DNA from: Angiostrongylus vasorum
Taxonomy: Eukaryota > Nematoda > Chromadorea > Rhabditida > Metastrongylidae
Direction: 5' to 3'
DNA: 64,000 nucleotides
Assembly (NCBI GenBank): GCA_018806985.1
Contig: JADANN010000375.1
Coordinates: 2,480,001 to 2,544,000, forward strand
Of this stretch, positions 12,601-24,804 are shown piece after piece. Every line of letters starts with the position of its first letter. The stretch's first letter is position 1. The notes under the pieces are model-generated. The model made no database searches. It had not been told where the DNA came from and saw only the letters and a program-made list of their open reading frames with translations. A program made the position numbers and the translations under genes.

Positions 12601-15600
12601 GTAGAACGGCATCTTTGATTTTTGATCGTTGACATAGCTCGGAGCTTCGATCACTTCTCTCGCTTGCGTGACAAGCATTACCTCTAGCATTGTCCGACAG
12701 CGCGTTCAATAACACTGAGTGATCTCTCATCCTGCTTGCGAAGCGACCAGGTTTCTGACGCATACGTTAGGGCAGGAAGTGCCGTTGCGTCGAAAATGTG
12801 GGCACGGAGTCGGGTGTTCTTTGTTCTCTTCACTACATCCTCAATGCTATTGAAAGCTCCCCAAGCAGCCTGTTTCCTCCTGCTCAACTCTGGAGCTAAG
12901 TCGTTCATTATGTTGATTTCCCGACCTAGATAGACGTAATTGGAGCATTCGGAGATATTCGTTCCGTTGAGGGAGAAGGGGGCATAAGAATCCAATCCGT
13001 TCCTCATGAACATCGTTTTTGCGAGATTTAGTCGAAGACCGATCTTTCTACAGGCTTTATCAAAATCGGTAAGCATTTGTTTCCCTTGGCTAATGTTTGT
13101 TGTTATCAGGAAGGATGTCAGCAACAATGCAAAGATGGTGATTCCACCGATTAATTCCTGACCACCGATTTTCAATCTTATGCTGTCTCATACTATTGTT
13201 CGCTTGACGCTCTCGAGGGTGGCGGTTTTTGGCGAGATGGTACTGCCTTGGCTAACCCCTCTTTTGACGTCGATGTCAGTGTCGTTGTACGATGGTAATA
13301 TCTTTGTTGTGAAATTTTTGTACAGCCCACGAAAAATCTTTATATAGAGAGCAGCGATTTCCTGACTATCCAGAGCTTCCATGACTTTTTCTATGTCAAC
13401 TGGGTCAAAAAGCCTTCTTTAGGTCGATGAAGATGAGTTTTGTTGTTGTGTGGATGTTGTCTATCGATTGAATCCTTTTCGAAACCCTGCTTCCTCACAT
13501 AGCTGTCGTACGTCCACTGTTCTGTTAATCCTAGGATTAGGAGTAGGAACTTAGGATGACTCTAGTGAAAATTTTGTAGACGACAGACAGTATGCAGATT
13601 GGGCGATAGCTTCCAATTTCGTGAGGGTCACCTTTCTTGAACAATAACACAGTCTTGCTCTTCCGTTGAATAAGAACATTTCATTCTAACAGATAACATG
13701 TTAAGAGTAGAGCCAGTGTATATGAAGACTGCCGGAACATTCCCCACGCACACAGGTTTTATCCTGCCCAGACCTCGTGTTGTTCGATTTTTAACCGACC
13801 CAGTCGCATGTCGGATTTTTGAAGAGAGAACAGTGGAACGACATGTCCATCCTGTTTCATTTGGTATGAAGGCAGGAGAACGTGGCCATTGAGGAGATTC
13901 GAATAGTAGTCGTTTATGATTTTCTGCATCCTATCGGGGCGTTGGAGTGCAACCATCATGGTTTTGCAAATGTTGAAGTTTTGTTGGGTCTTGCGAATGC
14001 TCTTCCCGGCTTCTGTAGCCTCAACCTCTTTGAGGTCTTCTTTTGCAGCCTTTCTGCATTGTTTTGAATGCTCGGACGTGAGATAGCGGTTGGCCATGGC
14101 TTGTGCGACCGGAGGTTGGCGTATCATCTCGAGGGTCTATCCCTGGAGACAAACGTCTGTTGGAGACTTTCGAACTGTCACTTTTCAACTAGCGTTAACG
14201 TTAAGGTATTGAATGAGCCTATAGTATTCTTTATCGAGTATATTAAGAACGGCATCTTCCAGACAGCCGACTGAAGAACGGAATAAATCTCAGTTTATGG
14301 TGGCTTTCGGACCGGGTTTTTGGATTTAGCGGCTTTTTCTTTCTTTTGCGCGAGAAATGAAATCTTGTGCAAAGTAAGCGATGATTTGATCCTGTGTAGA
14401 ATTTTGTGACACCAGCGACGTCGGTAGGCAAAACCTTCGATTTGCTATGATGTGGTCTACTTTGTTATAGTACTTTCCATTGGGAGACTCACATCTATCA
14501 TTGAGAACGAAGCTTTGGGAGTTGTGGGTTACCTTGAACGGTCTTCATCATCATCGTCATGGTAAACTCAGACAGCTGGTTACCTTGGTCGTTCCATTCT
14601 AATCCATAGGTCCCAGTGTGGCGTTCTTTAGACGTTGTTATGGGTCCAATCCTACCGTTGAAATCTCCAGTGTTAACATTAAAAAATGTATGATATTCTC
14701 TGTTGAACTGCTCCAAGTCGACATAAAACGCTTTGACTTTGTCTTCGCCACAGCATGATATCGGTGCGTTAACCTTCGAGGATTGTCGCAATCGGGATTG
14801 CTCCACATCTCTTCAATAGTAAACGTCCGATTTGGGTTGTTAGTTGTTCGAATGAGTCGGTGATCATGGCCAAACTCGTGCTAACGAGAACCCCGACGCC
14901 GCTGACTCCTCTTCTTTCGTATGTTCCGAGGAACAATTTTTCTCCGGTTTCATAGACGGAGTTGAATGGCTGGCATCTTCTCGTCTCGGCCAGGCCGATG
15001 ACGTCGTACCTTATCCTTCTTGCTTGCATGAGCAAATCTTCTATCGATCGACGACGTACGCTTTGACATCATCGATTATGTTCCATATGTTCCTGTCTGG
15101 GCGGAGGACATAGCTAGTAGAATTCGCCGTTTACATTACATTTTAAGCTTGTTTACTATTCTTATTACAGTACCCCTCGTTGGACAGTTTTCTGGGAAAC
15201 ATCGTACAAAAAGTGATAGCGAAGGACCAGTCATCACGTGACGAAATAACACGGAAGGCGTTCTATCGAGCCCTCAATAGTCTTAAAACTGTTGCATATT
15301 CGGCTATTCTAACCAAATTCACAATGGAGGAATTTGAAGAGTTTCTCGGATACTGTAACCGTACCGAAACGCTATTAGCTTTAAAGGAATTTCTCCCCAC
15401 TCTCTCAACCCATCAGCAGAAAAAATATCAAGTAAAATGACTTTGATATTCTAATACACGTTTTTCTACACCTTTTATTGCCACAGCTTCTCCTGACTCA
15501 TGTTTTTATTTTCTTTAAACTTTACGCCACATTACATGTATAAGTTGTATTTTGTTTAGCTCCGCTATCATCAACATGATTAAAGACCGAGATGACAAGA

Positions 15601-15830
15601 AAGAAAAGTCGAGAGATGATAAAGATAGGGATAAGGACAAGGAAAGAGAGCGAATACGGCTGGACAGGCGAGATCGCGACAGAGAACGCGAAAGGGTGGG
15701 TTTTTTAAGGTTTCGAAAACTGCTCACCGTGTACATTTTTGAGCTTAATTTTCCTTTTGTTATTTTTGGATCGTGTTTTCTTTTAATGGAATGTTTTTAG
15801 AAGGAACGGCGTGAACGTGATTGTCGATAG
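6613..15830 (+). CDS. symk-1: Symplekin, mRNA 3'-end processing scaffold
   Basis: Symplekin is the nuclear scaffold of the cleavage and polyadenylation machinery. Exons read by hand: 6613-6875, 7010-7109, 7688-7833, 7915-8131, 8282-8407, 8541-8660, 8735-8855, 9105-9268, 9413-9484, 9867-9972, 10216-11816, 15171-15431, 15560-15695, 15801-15830; about 1,153 aa (human about 1,270). Phases agree at every junction except 15431/15560. The N-terminal HEAT-like part carries FIEKAC, ADSDNEGIRT, DVPRDHRFISY and NLPPTLGASQ, each close to human symplekin. A basic stretch (KASKRSTSADEPLTKKKAR) in exon 7 could be a nuclear localisation signal. The large exon 11 and exon 12 hold the Symplekin C domain (DVRSLIPILNGL; STHQQKKY). 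The tail is rich in RD/RE pairs. The start at 6613 follows a TTTCCAG acceptor (probably SL trans-splicing). Introns contain R3 (7245-7640), SINE-1 (9547-9832) and an antisense RTE (12330-15125). Product is near certain; exon edges less so. Confidence 0.93.
7245..7640 (-). repeat. R3 copy in symplekin intron 2
   Basis: Reverse orientation: starts ATACTTGGACGGCCCGTC and ends AGCCACGATGAGGCGGTAAA with the terminal hairpin sequence at the right side. Confidence 0.65.
9547..9832 (+). repeat. SINE-1 copy in symplekin intron 9
   Basis: A box GTAGCGCAGTGGTTGGAGG, a B-box-like sequence, then the shared body (TACATCGGTAGGCCACCGC) and the tail TTTTGTCCTTTATCCTTT. Confidence 0.7.
11817..12329. other. 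Intron sequence, nothing recognised
   Basis: 5' part of the large symplekin intron between the exon 11 donor and the RTE 3' end. No repeat or frame of note. Confidence 0.4.
12330..15125 (-). mobile_element. RTE-type non-LTR retrotransposon, decayed, antisense in symplekin intron
   Basis: Read on the minus strand. 15035-14769 is the endonuclease (RRIRYDVIGLAETRR; GVSGVGVLVS). 13382-13188 is reverse transcriptase (VKRGVSQGSTISPK). 13175-12684 is the RT C-terminal/thumb region (GLRLNLAKTMFMRNG; YVYLGREI; TRLRAHIFDATALPALTYASE). Frameshifts and stops break the ORF between these blocks, so it is dead. It fills most of the 11817-15170 intron of symplekin in antisense. Confidence 0.8.
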
Positions 15831-16620
15831 AAGGAATTGTTTACCATATTTGCTATTAGAAGTGACCTTACACCAAATAGCTGATCTCTGATGAGACCTG
15901 TTCTTGTTCCCATACGTGTATGTATGTAGTTATTTGTTAATTAACACCAAAATTTAATTCTTTAATGATTCTAGGGAAAGAATTTTCAGCAATGTTCGCT
16001 ATCTGTTATAACGAGTAAGTATTATGAATGTAATATTATATAGGTGTTTAATCGTCCAAGTTTATGAAATGTATTTGATCATTGCTGAGATCCTAATGAT
16101 TCAAATGGATTTGAAACCATTCTTAGTTGTTAGTCTCTGTTGCTGTTTATTTTTTGTTCTCCAATTCCACTGTCAAGTGAATCAAGAAGTGTGATCTTTT
16201 CGTTGAACTGTAACTAAGATTTATGTGGATAAAACAATAATTAGTGCTTTGCACCAGTTTGAGTATTTCATTACACTGGTCTCTTTCCTCTTCCTTCCTA
16301 ATTCATTTCTGTAAGAATATATATCTAATTCACGATTTTCTTGGATATTTCCTGGGATATATACATAGAATACAAGTTCCAAGTCTGAAGGTCAAGTATA
16401 GTTTAAGCCCCCTTTTTCTAGATAAGACAGATTCCCAGTGGATTTTCAAGTTGAATTAGCTTTTATTTGTGCACTGATCTTCCAGACCTCGATCTCTGGG
16501 TTTATGATCATTCGCGGTTGGAGTTGCTTTTGGAACTGAGGTCGCTGATGCTCAACTGAATAGTCCAGTGTCGTTTATGTAACTGCTGTTCATGTGTTGT
16601 TTTAATACCTAGTCAAAGTG
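15831..16620. other. Symplekin 3' flank
   Basis: AT-rich intergenic DNA. I see no canonical AATAAA close to the stop. No coding frame. Confidence 0.35.
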
Positions 16621-16621
16621 A

Positions 16622-16845
16622 CGGGGCGCGGGTAGCGCAATGGTCGGAGGCGCCCTGCACTACACGGGATCGATCCACGGTACAAGGTTTGCTGGGAGGA
16701 TAGCAGCATGGCTCCACGTATGGGTAGGCAACCGAGAGTCATTGTAAAGGCCAGATATGCAGTCAGTCATCTCCAACGATGCTTAATGAAGTCGAATGAT
16801 TGGACACCCTCAGCAATTGATCAACACTGAGAGCTTTTCTAGAGC
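16622..16845 (+). repeat. SINE-1 copy, internally deleted
   Basis: The head GGGCGCGGGTAGCGCAATGG with the B box GGGATCGATCC is followed directly by the middle and 3' body; about 60 bp in between is missing. It sits between symplekin and GNB1L. Confidence 0.65.
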
Positions 16846-16960
16846 CTAGTCAAAGTGATAGTTATTTCCTAAGGAGTTATTTACAAAAACAATTCATTCG
16901 ATCACCAATCTGAGTATGATATACGGATGAACTCATTAATTCATTGTAACATGTACTGAT

Positions 16961-16969
16961 CACATTTAG
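16961..16969 (+). promoter_or_regulatory. gnb1l: Acceptor before GNB1L start
   Basis: ACATTTAG lies 2 nt before the ATG at 16972. It is consistent with SL trans-splicing onto a very short 5' leader. An upstream non-coding exon cannot be ruled out. Confidence 0.4.
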
Positions 16970-16971
16970 CA

Positions 16972-19900
16972 ATGTCTCGGCCGCCACCGCAGCCCGTTTT
17001 CGTTCATCGCGGCTTTTCGGGTGGAGCAGTTTCGTGTGCCGTGGTCCGTATTGGCAATGGTGACGGTATACTGGTAGGTACTGGTGAAGGACGATGCGAG
17101 TTGTACGACGCAGATACTCATGTCTTCATTCGGGCTGTATATGGTATTTAATTGTTACCTAGCAAACATACGGCCCCATGTATCCTATATTCTATCGCCC
17201 TTAAAGAGAATTGTAAACGGTATAACCAGCTATTGTGCTTAATTGAGTAGGCACTAAGAGATTTTCCAGCCAAGGATTGAAAGACAGGAGTGGAAGTTTA
17301 TGGTTAGAAAAGGAGAAAAATCTTAAATTTCTGTCGTTCAGACTGAGATTTTTTCTAGAAAATCCGTTCAGATCTGGATTAACGGCGTTTAATTTCATTT
17401 TCGGTGTTCTGTAACCTTTTCGTTATAGCTTAAATACCTAGGTAACCAGGTTTTTTGCACGGGGTAGCTCAGGTTAGGAAGATGTTATGGTTATTAGTTA
17501 TCATTTATGTACGGCTCACAGACCGCTCTCGTTTTTTATCTATACCTTGTCATCCCTATATAAATGGATAAAGCGAATTATCTGAAAAAGTTAAAGTCAA
17601 ACAGTCCACCTAATAGAAGGAATAGCTACAGAAGTCCTTGAATCATGGAGGAAAGATACACAAAAAGAACATAGAGTGTTTTAAAAGATATTTATTTAAT
17701 ACTTGGATGGCCCGTCCTCACTGGTTGTGTGGGCTCCAGCATAATCTCCATTTTTCGGAGATTTGCTGGTCAAGCTATTGTGGTTCCCTGGAATCCCGAG
17801 GTCAGCCTGGCCAAAGTCTTCCCCAGGTCTTCACCACCACATGCAGTTGCAGCCCCTGTGGATCAAAGGGAGATTTACCCCCATGCGACTTTGATACCAG
17901 GACGGTGGTGGATCCTGGTACTGGTTTATTCTTAGCTAGGCTTCCTGATGGAAACGCCGGACTCCCTCTCAGCTTTGGAGACCCTGCCAAGGGATGAATT
18001 CCCCACTGTACATCGCAGTCCGACACCCAAGAACACCTCCCAGCCACGATGAGGCGATAAACCGTTGGGAGGATTCATATGCTCATAAGATATGAGAAAC
18101 AGAAGTTAACAGCAACTGAAAAAAACCGGATTATAAAGCAGTGCAGCAAAAAACAGCAGGGTCATTTTCTGCGAGTACACTTTGGCCGAAGTGATTCACA
18201 CAGGGCTCTTAGAGTGATCGGCCGGAATTTGGGTGTCGTGCTGCGCGCCAGTCACACGAAATTAGGCTTCGTCGCTAATCGCTATTGTGTTAATGCTGCA
18301 TTTAGAATGAGCACAAAAATGGCTCTGGTGGATAAACAATGAGGTCGTTCGAGATCTTGCACTGATCATGAACAAGAACAGTGATGTGCAAAGTGACGAC
18401 TGCGCAAAAATCAATAGATATCTGGCAAAGTCAAAATATTTAGTGGTGTGTAGTCATTCTTCCAAAAGTGGAGCCCTCTTTAGTGGGCAACATGAATAAG
18501 TCATCATTAGCAATTCATTTTGTTTTCAGTAGATGACCAGCGACGTGCCATTTCGTCGGTCGGCGTCCTAGGCGATTTCATATGGGTTCACGTTCGGAAT
18601 CACGCTATCTTAATGCTCGGTGATAACGACAAGCCACAAGTCACAATTATTCTATCTCATTGTGGTTTCTGTATGGCAACGGTGACAGGTTCGTGGCTCG
18701 CATACCCTGACACAGTGGTCAGTTTTCATTATAGCCCCTTTCAGCTTCTTTGTTTATATCCACTGCTTCCAAAATATTTCTACTCCATCTATTTTCTTCA
18801 AGAACCCTTTCGTACGTGTGCTTTTGATGACGTCAGCATTTATTTAATTTCATCATAATTCTTGACTAGAAATAACTCAGTTTGAAGGAATCAAAATGTC
18901 TAACTTCTTTGTTTAGTGTCTATTATTATTTTCTTCCAACACGGTATGATCTGAAATATGAGGGAGCCACACTGTGATGCTGAAACATTTTCAAAACTTG
19001 GATCCTAGGCCAGAGCCAAACCCATGTTACTATTACCCGAGGCTCACGTGTTATCCACTGCACTACTGAGGCCACTGTTTAGCCTTTCTCTCAGCCAGTT
19101 TTTTACCTTGAGAGTGCCGTCAGTAATCACCTGTCAACGGGAATGATCTGGAGAGCATTAAACCAAGTAAAGCTAAGGCTCTAGTCGAAATCACAATGTT
19201 TAACTTTTTTTATATCCCGAAAATGTGTAATCGTGGGTCCAGTTGTGGTCTGCGGTCCAAGTTTTGCGAATATCTCAGCATTGTAATGGTTCAGTTTGAA
19301 GATTCAGCTTTGCATGATTAAGCACATAGTTTCTAGGTAACTCTATTTCTGATTTGTATACTGTATTATAGCGGTCAAAGGTGTTTAAAACATGCAATTC
19401 GTCGAGGCTATCAATGTATAGTAGACCGTTGTTGAATGCATGTTTGCTGAAAACTTTTCTGACATATCCTTTAATTTCTGCACAAATCCATGCTCATCCA
19501 GGTTATCCCTCTGGTGTTCTTTCTTTAACCTGTATTGGCGCGCGTAGATTGATTTTTGTGTCCACGCAAAGCTGGCTTTGAAACCTAGGATGGACTCGAG
19601 GACGATGAGCAGAAACCCAGATAAAGTTGGAATAACATAAAAAGGAATATGCTCGAGAAACACTACATGACTGTGCTGCTGGTAGCTAAGCTGGAGCTAA
19701 ACTACTCCATTCTTCGTTTTACCACTCCGAGTCTCATTGCCACAATTACATATGCAAGTTAACGATGAGCATGCTTTCTGGACGAAATCCATTTTGTTGT
19801 TCTGATTATGTAATTCCTTTTTCTAGTTCTACTCATCTATTGCAGTCATTCGTTTGAAGGAGTACCAATAGATGCCAGTCAGCACCAAAGGAATCTTTTG

Positions 19901-22900
19901 CACTAGTCTTCCTAATTTTAAGTGTTTCCGATAGAAGATAAGGGAGCCTCCAACTTCTAGATTTAATGAGCAGCCTCCGTTGAATTTCCCTATAAAGCTT
20001 AGTGGACGCTTCCATTCTTCTTCCGAGTTCACGTAGTGACTAATTTTCGAACTTTTCCGAAGATTTTTCCGGCTCTTGATGTTTATTTGCTTTCCCGACT
20101 GCGTTCCAGCTGATGTGATCTATTTGTTAATTGTATATGTTCCATACATATGTTTTCCAAAAAAATATATTCCATAGATTCAAGCGATAGCAGATACCTT
20201 AATGAGTGTAGGTGTTGTTTTCGCTTAGGTAAAGGCACTTTTTTGTTGGCTCAAATCATTTGAAAATTCTTTGTCGGGTAACCCAATATGCAGTAGGTAG
20301 AAGGGCAATATTGTGGGAGGTCTTGTTTATTCGTCCATGAATTTAGCGACGAGTTGATTTTCCTTCAAATGTTAACTAAGCGTGTTTTGTCAATGTACAT
20401 GATAAACAACTCACTCAATCGTTTAGGGCTACCAACGGTTGATTTTGGTGTCTTGCAACTAGTGTTTTCCTGCACTGTACGAGCAGCTCTTAGATAATTA
20501 CTATGAACTCGTTCTTGAACTTCTAATATGTGGCGATTCAGGCGGGAAAGCACTTTCTCAAATTTTGGTCGAAAAATTCGGAAGATCGAGATCCGGTTGC
20601 TTTGAAAGATATTCCAATTGTATTGATTTCTAATGACGACTGTATATTCATTGGAGATGAAGCGGGTACATTGTTACAGATTTTCAACGAAAGCAATCTT
20701 CAGAGGCAGGTTGGAACCGAAAATTTTATTCATATCCTCATTTCTTGTTTTTCATATTTTTTTGTAAATAGCATTATGATAAAGTTGTAGATGCGTTTGT
20801 TTTCTGATCCGATATTTTGTCTGGCGAGTTCCTCATCTACCTTAGCGTGCGGATCATCTAAACCTCCAATCGTTTTGCTCTTGACGGACGATATCTTAGA
20901 AGAACAAAGGAAAATCCACTATCCACAAGCGTTGGTTCATTGAACTATTCGTTACGAATTCGTATTTAAACGTCTGATTGATTTATACTTAGAGCGTTAA
21001 AAGAAGATCGATAATCTGCTTGACAGGTTCATAGACTTTAATCTTTGTCTTTATATATGGTCCTGACTTCTAGATAACTTACAGAACTTAGGAAAATTTG
21101 AAAATCTTTCTAGAATTGTTGGAATAAATCTTTCTAGAAAGGTTGGAATAAATTCTTCCATAATTGCCTTGAGGGAGCGAGAACCACAATGGTTAGAGAT
21201 GTTAAATACATTCATGGTTGTTGGTTCGATCAACTCCTTTCTCGAGCAAACCAAGCTTTCGATCTCTCAAGAGTTGGTAAATTGATATCGGACATGCATG
21301 GAAAAAAGCTCCTTCCTGTAATAACCTAGTGGGTCAGCATTCAACGATATTTATGAACAAGGCAAAGTCCTCCTGGCAGTCGACCCCACAAGCGAATGGG
21401 TAGCTTTCTGTGGAGGATGCACGTAATAAATCCCACCCCCCTACTTTCTATTAACCTCGGCATTGATCAAGTAATTCTTCGTATTCTTGTTGAGCAAACA
21501 CGAGGTGTTATTTTTATTCTTTATTCACGAACAAGCTGACGTTTCGGCGGATTTTCGCCTTCCTAAGAGCCTGGAAAGGTCAAATTGATATCAATCTAAT
21601 CTATAAATATATATCCAAACACCTCCATAACCAAACAGAGAAAACGCTAAACCTTGATTTCAGTCACACTGAACACAAAATAGCTTCTTTGAACACTCAC
21701 CGCTTTCTATGAGTCATCCAATGACTATGTCGCATAGAGACCAACCGCACAGAATTCACACGGAAGCGTAATGTTCCCCCTCCCATCAGAATAACAGGCT
21801 TATATACTGCGCAATATCACGTGTGATAATGAGGCATTCTTCCCTGCGGTTCACTTCCGGATTTCTGGAATTAATCCAGAACGCCTCGAGAGTTTTGCGC
21901 ACTTGTGTTCGCGATTCCCGTGCGAGGATCGTGACACTGTACTTCAAAGTCCTCCGCGTTATGTCTCTGGGTCCTTTGCCTGCCTAGTGGGGTATTTGGT
22001 TTACGTTTATCGACTAAATATTCTATTATGCGGACACAGAGTAGTCTACCCGTTTCGCCAATGTATTCGTCTGCGCACGCCTTACAGGATATCAGATAAA
22101 CTGTACCCGACCTCATTTAATCACCATCTCTACCATTAGGGCAAATTATGCAATTTTGCGTTGTAGACAGACGGTCATATAGGCGGTTACGAACTAGCTG
22201 GCGCCTAAGAGTACTCGGTGGTATTTCAACTACGTTTGCCGAATCCTCAAGACCCGCCCTTCTTAAGCAGCGTTTTATAGATGCACTTACATCATTTGAG
22301 GTGAAGGGTAGGATAAACGGGATCTTTCTATCGCTAGAGTTGTCGTTAAGTGGCCTAAGATTTCCCCTACACCTATCACGACCCAGAGACATAACGCGGA
22401 GGACTTTGAAGTACACGTCACGATCCTCGCACGGAAATCGCGAACACAGGCACGCAAAACTCTCGAGGCGTTCTGGATCAATTCCAGAAATCCGGTAATG
22501 AGCCGCAGGGAAGAATGCCTCATTATCACGCGTGACATTGGGCAATATATAAACCTATTATTCTGAGGAGAGGGGGCACATTACGCTTCCATGTGAGCTC
22601 TGTGCGGTTGGTCTCCACGCGACATACTCAATGGAAGCCTCATAGAAAGCGGCGAATGTGCAAAGAAGCTATTCTGTGTTCAGTGTGATTGAAATCTAGG
22701 TTTAGCGTTTTCTCTGTTTGGTTATGGAGGTGTTTGGATATATATTTATAGATTAGATTGATATCAATTTGACCTTTCCAGGCTCTTGGGAAGGCGAAGT
22801 CCGCCGAAGCGTCAGCTTGTTCGTGAATGAAGAATAAAAATAACACCTGGTGTTTGCTCAACAAGAATACGAAGGATGCACATAATGTCTGATGTAGGAT

Positions 22901-23270
22901 CACATAAGCAAAATAAAATAAAGTTTATTAATTTAGTTACTGCCAAATCCGTATAGAAACCAATTTCTTTCAGAAGCCATATAGTCATGAAAAAATTACA
23001 TCGATCTTAGAAGTTGCTTGATGTGTTTCTACTACATATTTCAGATCACAAGGCGTGGGAAGTATGGCATTTTCCACAACCGGGAAAACACTTATAGCCG
23101 GTTTCTGGGACGGATCTATACGAGCGTTTTCTGTGCGTAAGAACACTGTTCTTCTCTACCTCGACCTACACACTCAGACCATTTCTCAGTTGCTTTGGGA
23201 GGAAGTCAACGGAGTATATCTAGTAATTGCTGCCTCAAAGGACGAAAAACTGTCATTATGGAAGTTTTAA
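16972..23270 (+). CDS. gnb1l: GNB1L-type WD40 repeat protein
   Basis: WD40 beta-propeller protein of the GNB1L family (G-protein beta subunit-like 1), an adaptor rather than a true G-beta; in other animals linked to stability of PIKK kinases. Exons 16972-17143, 18530-18717, 20542-20709, 20791-20930 and 23045-23270 splice in agreeing phases (1, 0, 0, 2) to 297 aa with a TAA stop; human GNB1L is 327 aa. Exon 1 opens with a proline-rich start (MSRPPPQPVFVHRGF) like the human PPPPDPQFVLRG. The last exon has two clear repeats ending ASKDEKLSLWKF, matching the human C-terminus GSKDQRISLW. The donor of exon 4 (GC|GTTGGT) is slightly unusual but is fixed by phase. Intron 1 holds an R3 element and intron 4 a 1.5 kb Penelope-like palindrome. 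The ATG is 2 nt after an acceptor-like TTTAG, as expected for trans-splicing. The end of exon 2 could be 3 nt shorter. Confidence 0.85.
17695..18075 (-). repeat. gnb1l: R3 copy in GNB1L intron 1
   Basis: Full reverse copy from ATACTTGGATGGCCCGTCC to CGATAAACCGTTGGGAGG. Confidence 0.65.
18079..18342 (+). other. Open frame beside R3, unknown
   Basis: 87-residue frame with basic stretches (KKQQGHFLRVHFGRSDSHRA) directly after the R3 end, within GNB1L intron 1. It may be remains of another mobile element. No family recognised. Confidence 0.15.
19075..19295 (+). repeat. R2 fragment, diverged
   Basis: TCAGTAATCACCTGTCAACGG, AAGCTAAGGCTCTAGTCG and AATCACAATGTTTAAC match R2 in order. A tRNA-like region on the minus strand (19020-19075) precedes it. 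Confidence 0.45.
21425..22895. mobile_element. Penelope-like element, head-to-head inverted copy
   Basis: The left half (about 21425-22375) is read on the minus strand and carries a GIY-YIG endonuclease (GTVYLISCKACADEYIGET) after an upstream IKRCLRRAGLEDSANVVEI block. The right half (about 22375-22895) is the 3' end of the same element on the plus strand. Outer arms 21480-21715 and 22630-22885 are reverse complements with few differences. The whole lies in intron 4 of GNB1L. Confidence 0.75.
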
Positions 23271-23275
23271 ATAAA
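23270..23275 (+). terminator. gnb1l: Poly(A) signal of GNB1L
   Basis: An AATAAA hexamer overlaps the last base of the TAA stop codon, implying a very short 3' UTR. A second, more distal site may also be used. Confidence 0.4.
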
Positions 23276-24188
23276 TTTCGATGGCATGTAAAAGTTTGGG
23301 AATTTCAACACAAATGGCGTCCGCAAAGGATTTGTTGAGAATACATCGGCTACTTCTCCCATAACGGACACGCGCTGTTTAGCGAGACAGCCGCGACCTT
23401 CCGAGTGGAATACGAGCAATTTTCTGTCGACCTCAGGCGTTCTGATTTTTCAGTAACAGTAATTCTTTACTCAATAACTAGAGTGCTTTAGGGATTGCGA
23501 ATATGTTAGAATTCCAGAGGAGATTTTATCGTTTTACGAGTTTGGATGACGTCACTACTTACTGGATGTTACTATGGTCCGTCATGCTAATACATCGCTG
23601 TCAGCACCTTAAAGTACTTCTCACCCATTTTGAGTCTATTTCGGTGTTTTTTTTTTATATTGACACATTCCATACCACGACCATAGCTATTAGAATGAAA
23701 TAGCAGTTAATTGTTAGTCGCATTACCGTTCAATAATTTTTCCGAAAAGAACGGTTTCTTGTAAATCATTAAGTGCAGAGGATCATTTATCTGGTCTCAC
23801 CCCTACCGTTGTGATCTGCTTTCGCTTAGCTATCGAATGAATATACGAAGTGCGGTGAAAAATTTCTGGAACGCATTGAACTGAAAGTGAATACCGTAGT
23901 TTCCACACCGTCCCCTGGTCCAAACGCATGTCGGCACTAGGGTGTCGATACCGTGCTTTATGGGTTGAACAAACATTTCAAAGCTCATGTCTGACCTTAT
24001 TATTGAAATACAAATCACTAGGATCTAGAAATCTTTGCTCACAATATGCAAGTACTCTCATTCTGTGAAGATGAAGTTCTGATTTTCTGAAGCCCGTGAA
24101 ACACGTGTTTTGCTGCTTTTTTTGCGTGAAGGTCATGTTTCGAACGCGAAAGTAGTTGAACTAACGGGATTTCGTTTAGCAGGACACT

Positions 24189-24297
24189 ATGACGTTTCCC
24201 ATCATATCAATTTTGTTTGCGCTTGCCGCGCTTGCTCTGCAGTTTTTAGAGAACTACACTCGGTTTCAAGTTTTTTGTCCATTGACTTTCCAAACAG
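24189..24297 (+). CDS. Possible signal-peptide first exon
   Basis: An ATG 12 nt after an acceptor-like TTTCGTTTAG starts MTFPIISILFALAALALQFL, a good secretory signal peptide, and runs to an AACAG|GTAAAATT donor (phase 1). After a truncated SINE-1, an open frame at 24599-24799 ends in YSCCINNCEDIVYKNG. The phases do not join cleanly, so a small secreted-protein gene is only a possibility. Confidence 0.15.
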
Positions 24298-24394
24298 GTA
24301 AAATTCAAGGGATGTTTACCTATAAAACTGTGGGAAATTATCGCTAGTTGACGAAAAACGAGCTTATTCACAAATATATTAATACAGGAAAGTA

Positions 24395-24595
24395 TGTTAA
24401 AGGATAAAAAGGATAAAGCTCACGGAGTTGATCAACCCCTGAGAAATGTACCTGCTTTCGATTTCACTAAGCATCGTCGCAGGTGAGTGAATGCATATCT
24501 GGCCTTTACGATGACTCGCGGTGGCCTACCGATGTATCGAGCCAGTGATGGTATGTTCCCAGACAAGTCTGGTACCAATCTGGCCAATGTAGAAT
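24395..24595 (-). repeat. SINE-1 copy, 5' truncated
   Basis: The tail repeat AAGGATAAAAAGGATAAAGC and the body to GTCTGGTACCAATCTGGCC. The tRNA-like head is missing. Confidence 0.65.
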
Positions 24596-24804
24596 GGAAT
24601 GAGACGCCGGAACCCACTTATTCCGCCTGAATTTGCATATCTCTGTAGAGAGATGGTAAAAGAAAAATTACTGACCAAAGCTACAGAGCCTTGGAAAAGC
24701 GCTCGCAACTTTCGCGAGGACTTTGTAATACTAACTGCTAGTCGGCCATATAGTTGCTGCATTAATAATTGTGAAGATATTGTGTATAAGAACGGATGAC
24801 TGCT

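Noticed and set aside
24599..24799. Insulin-like peptide from the CCxxC tail
   Set aside because: Cys spacing differs from insulin A chains and the last Cys is missing.
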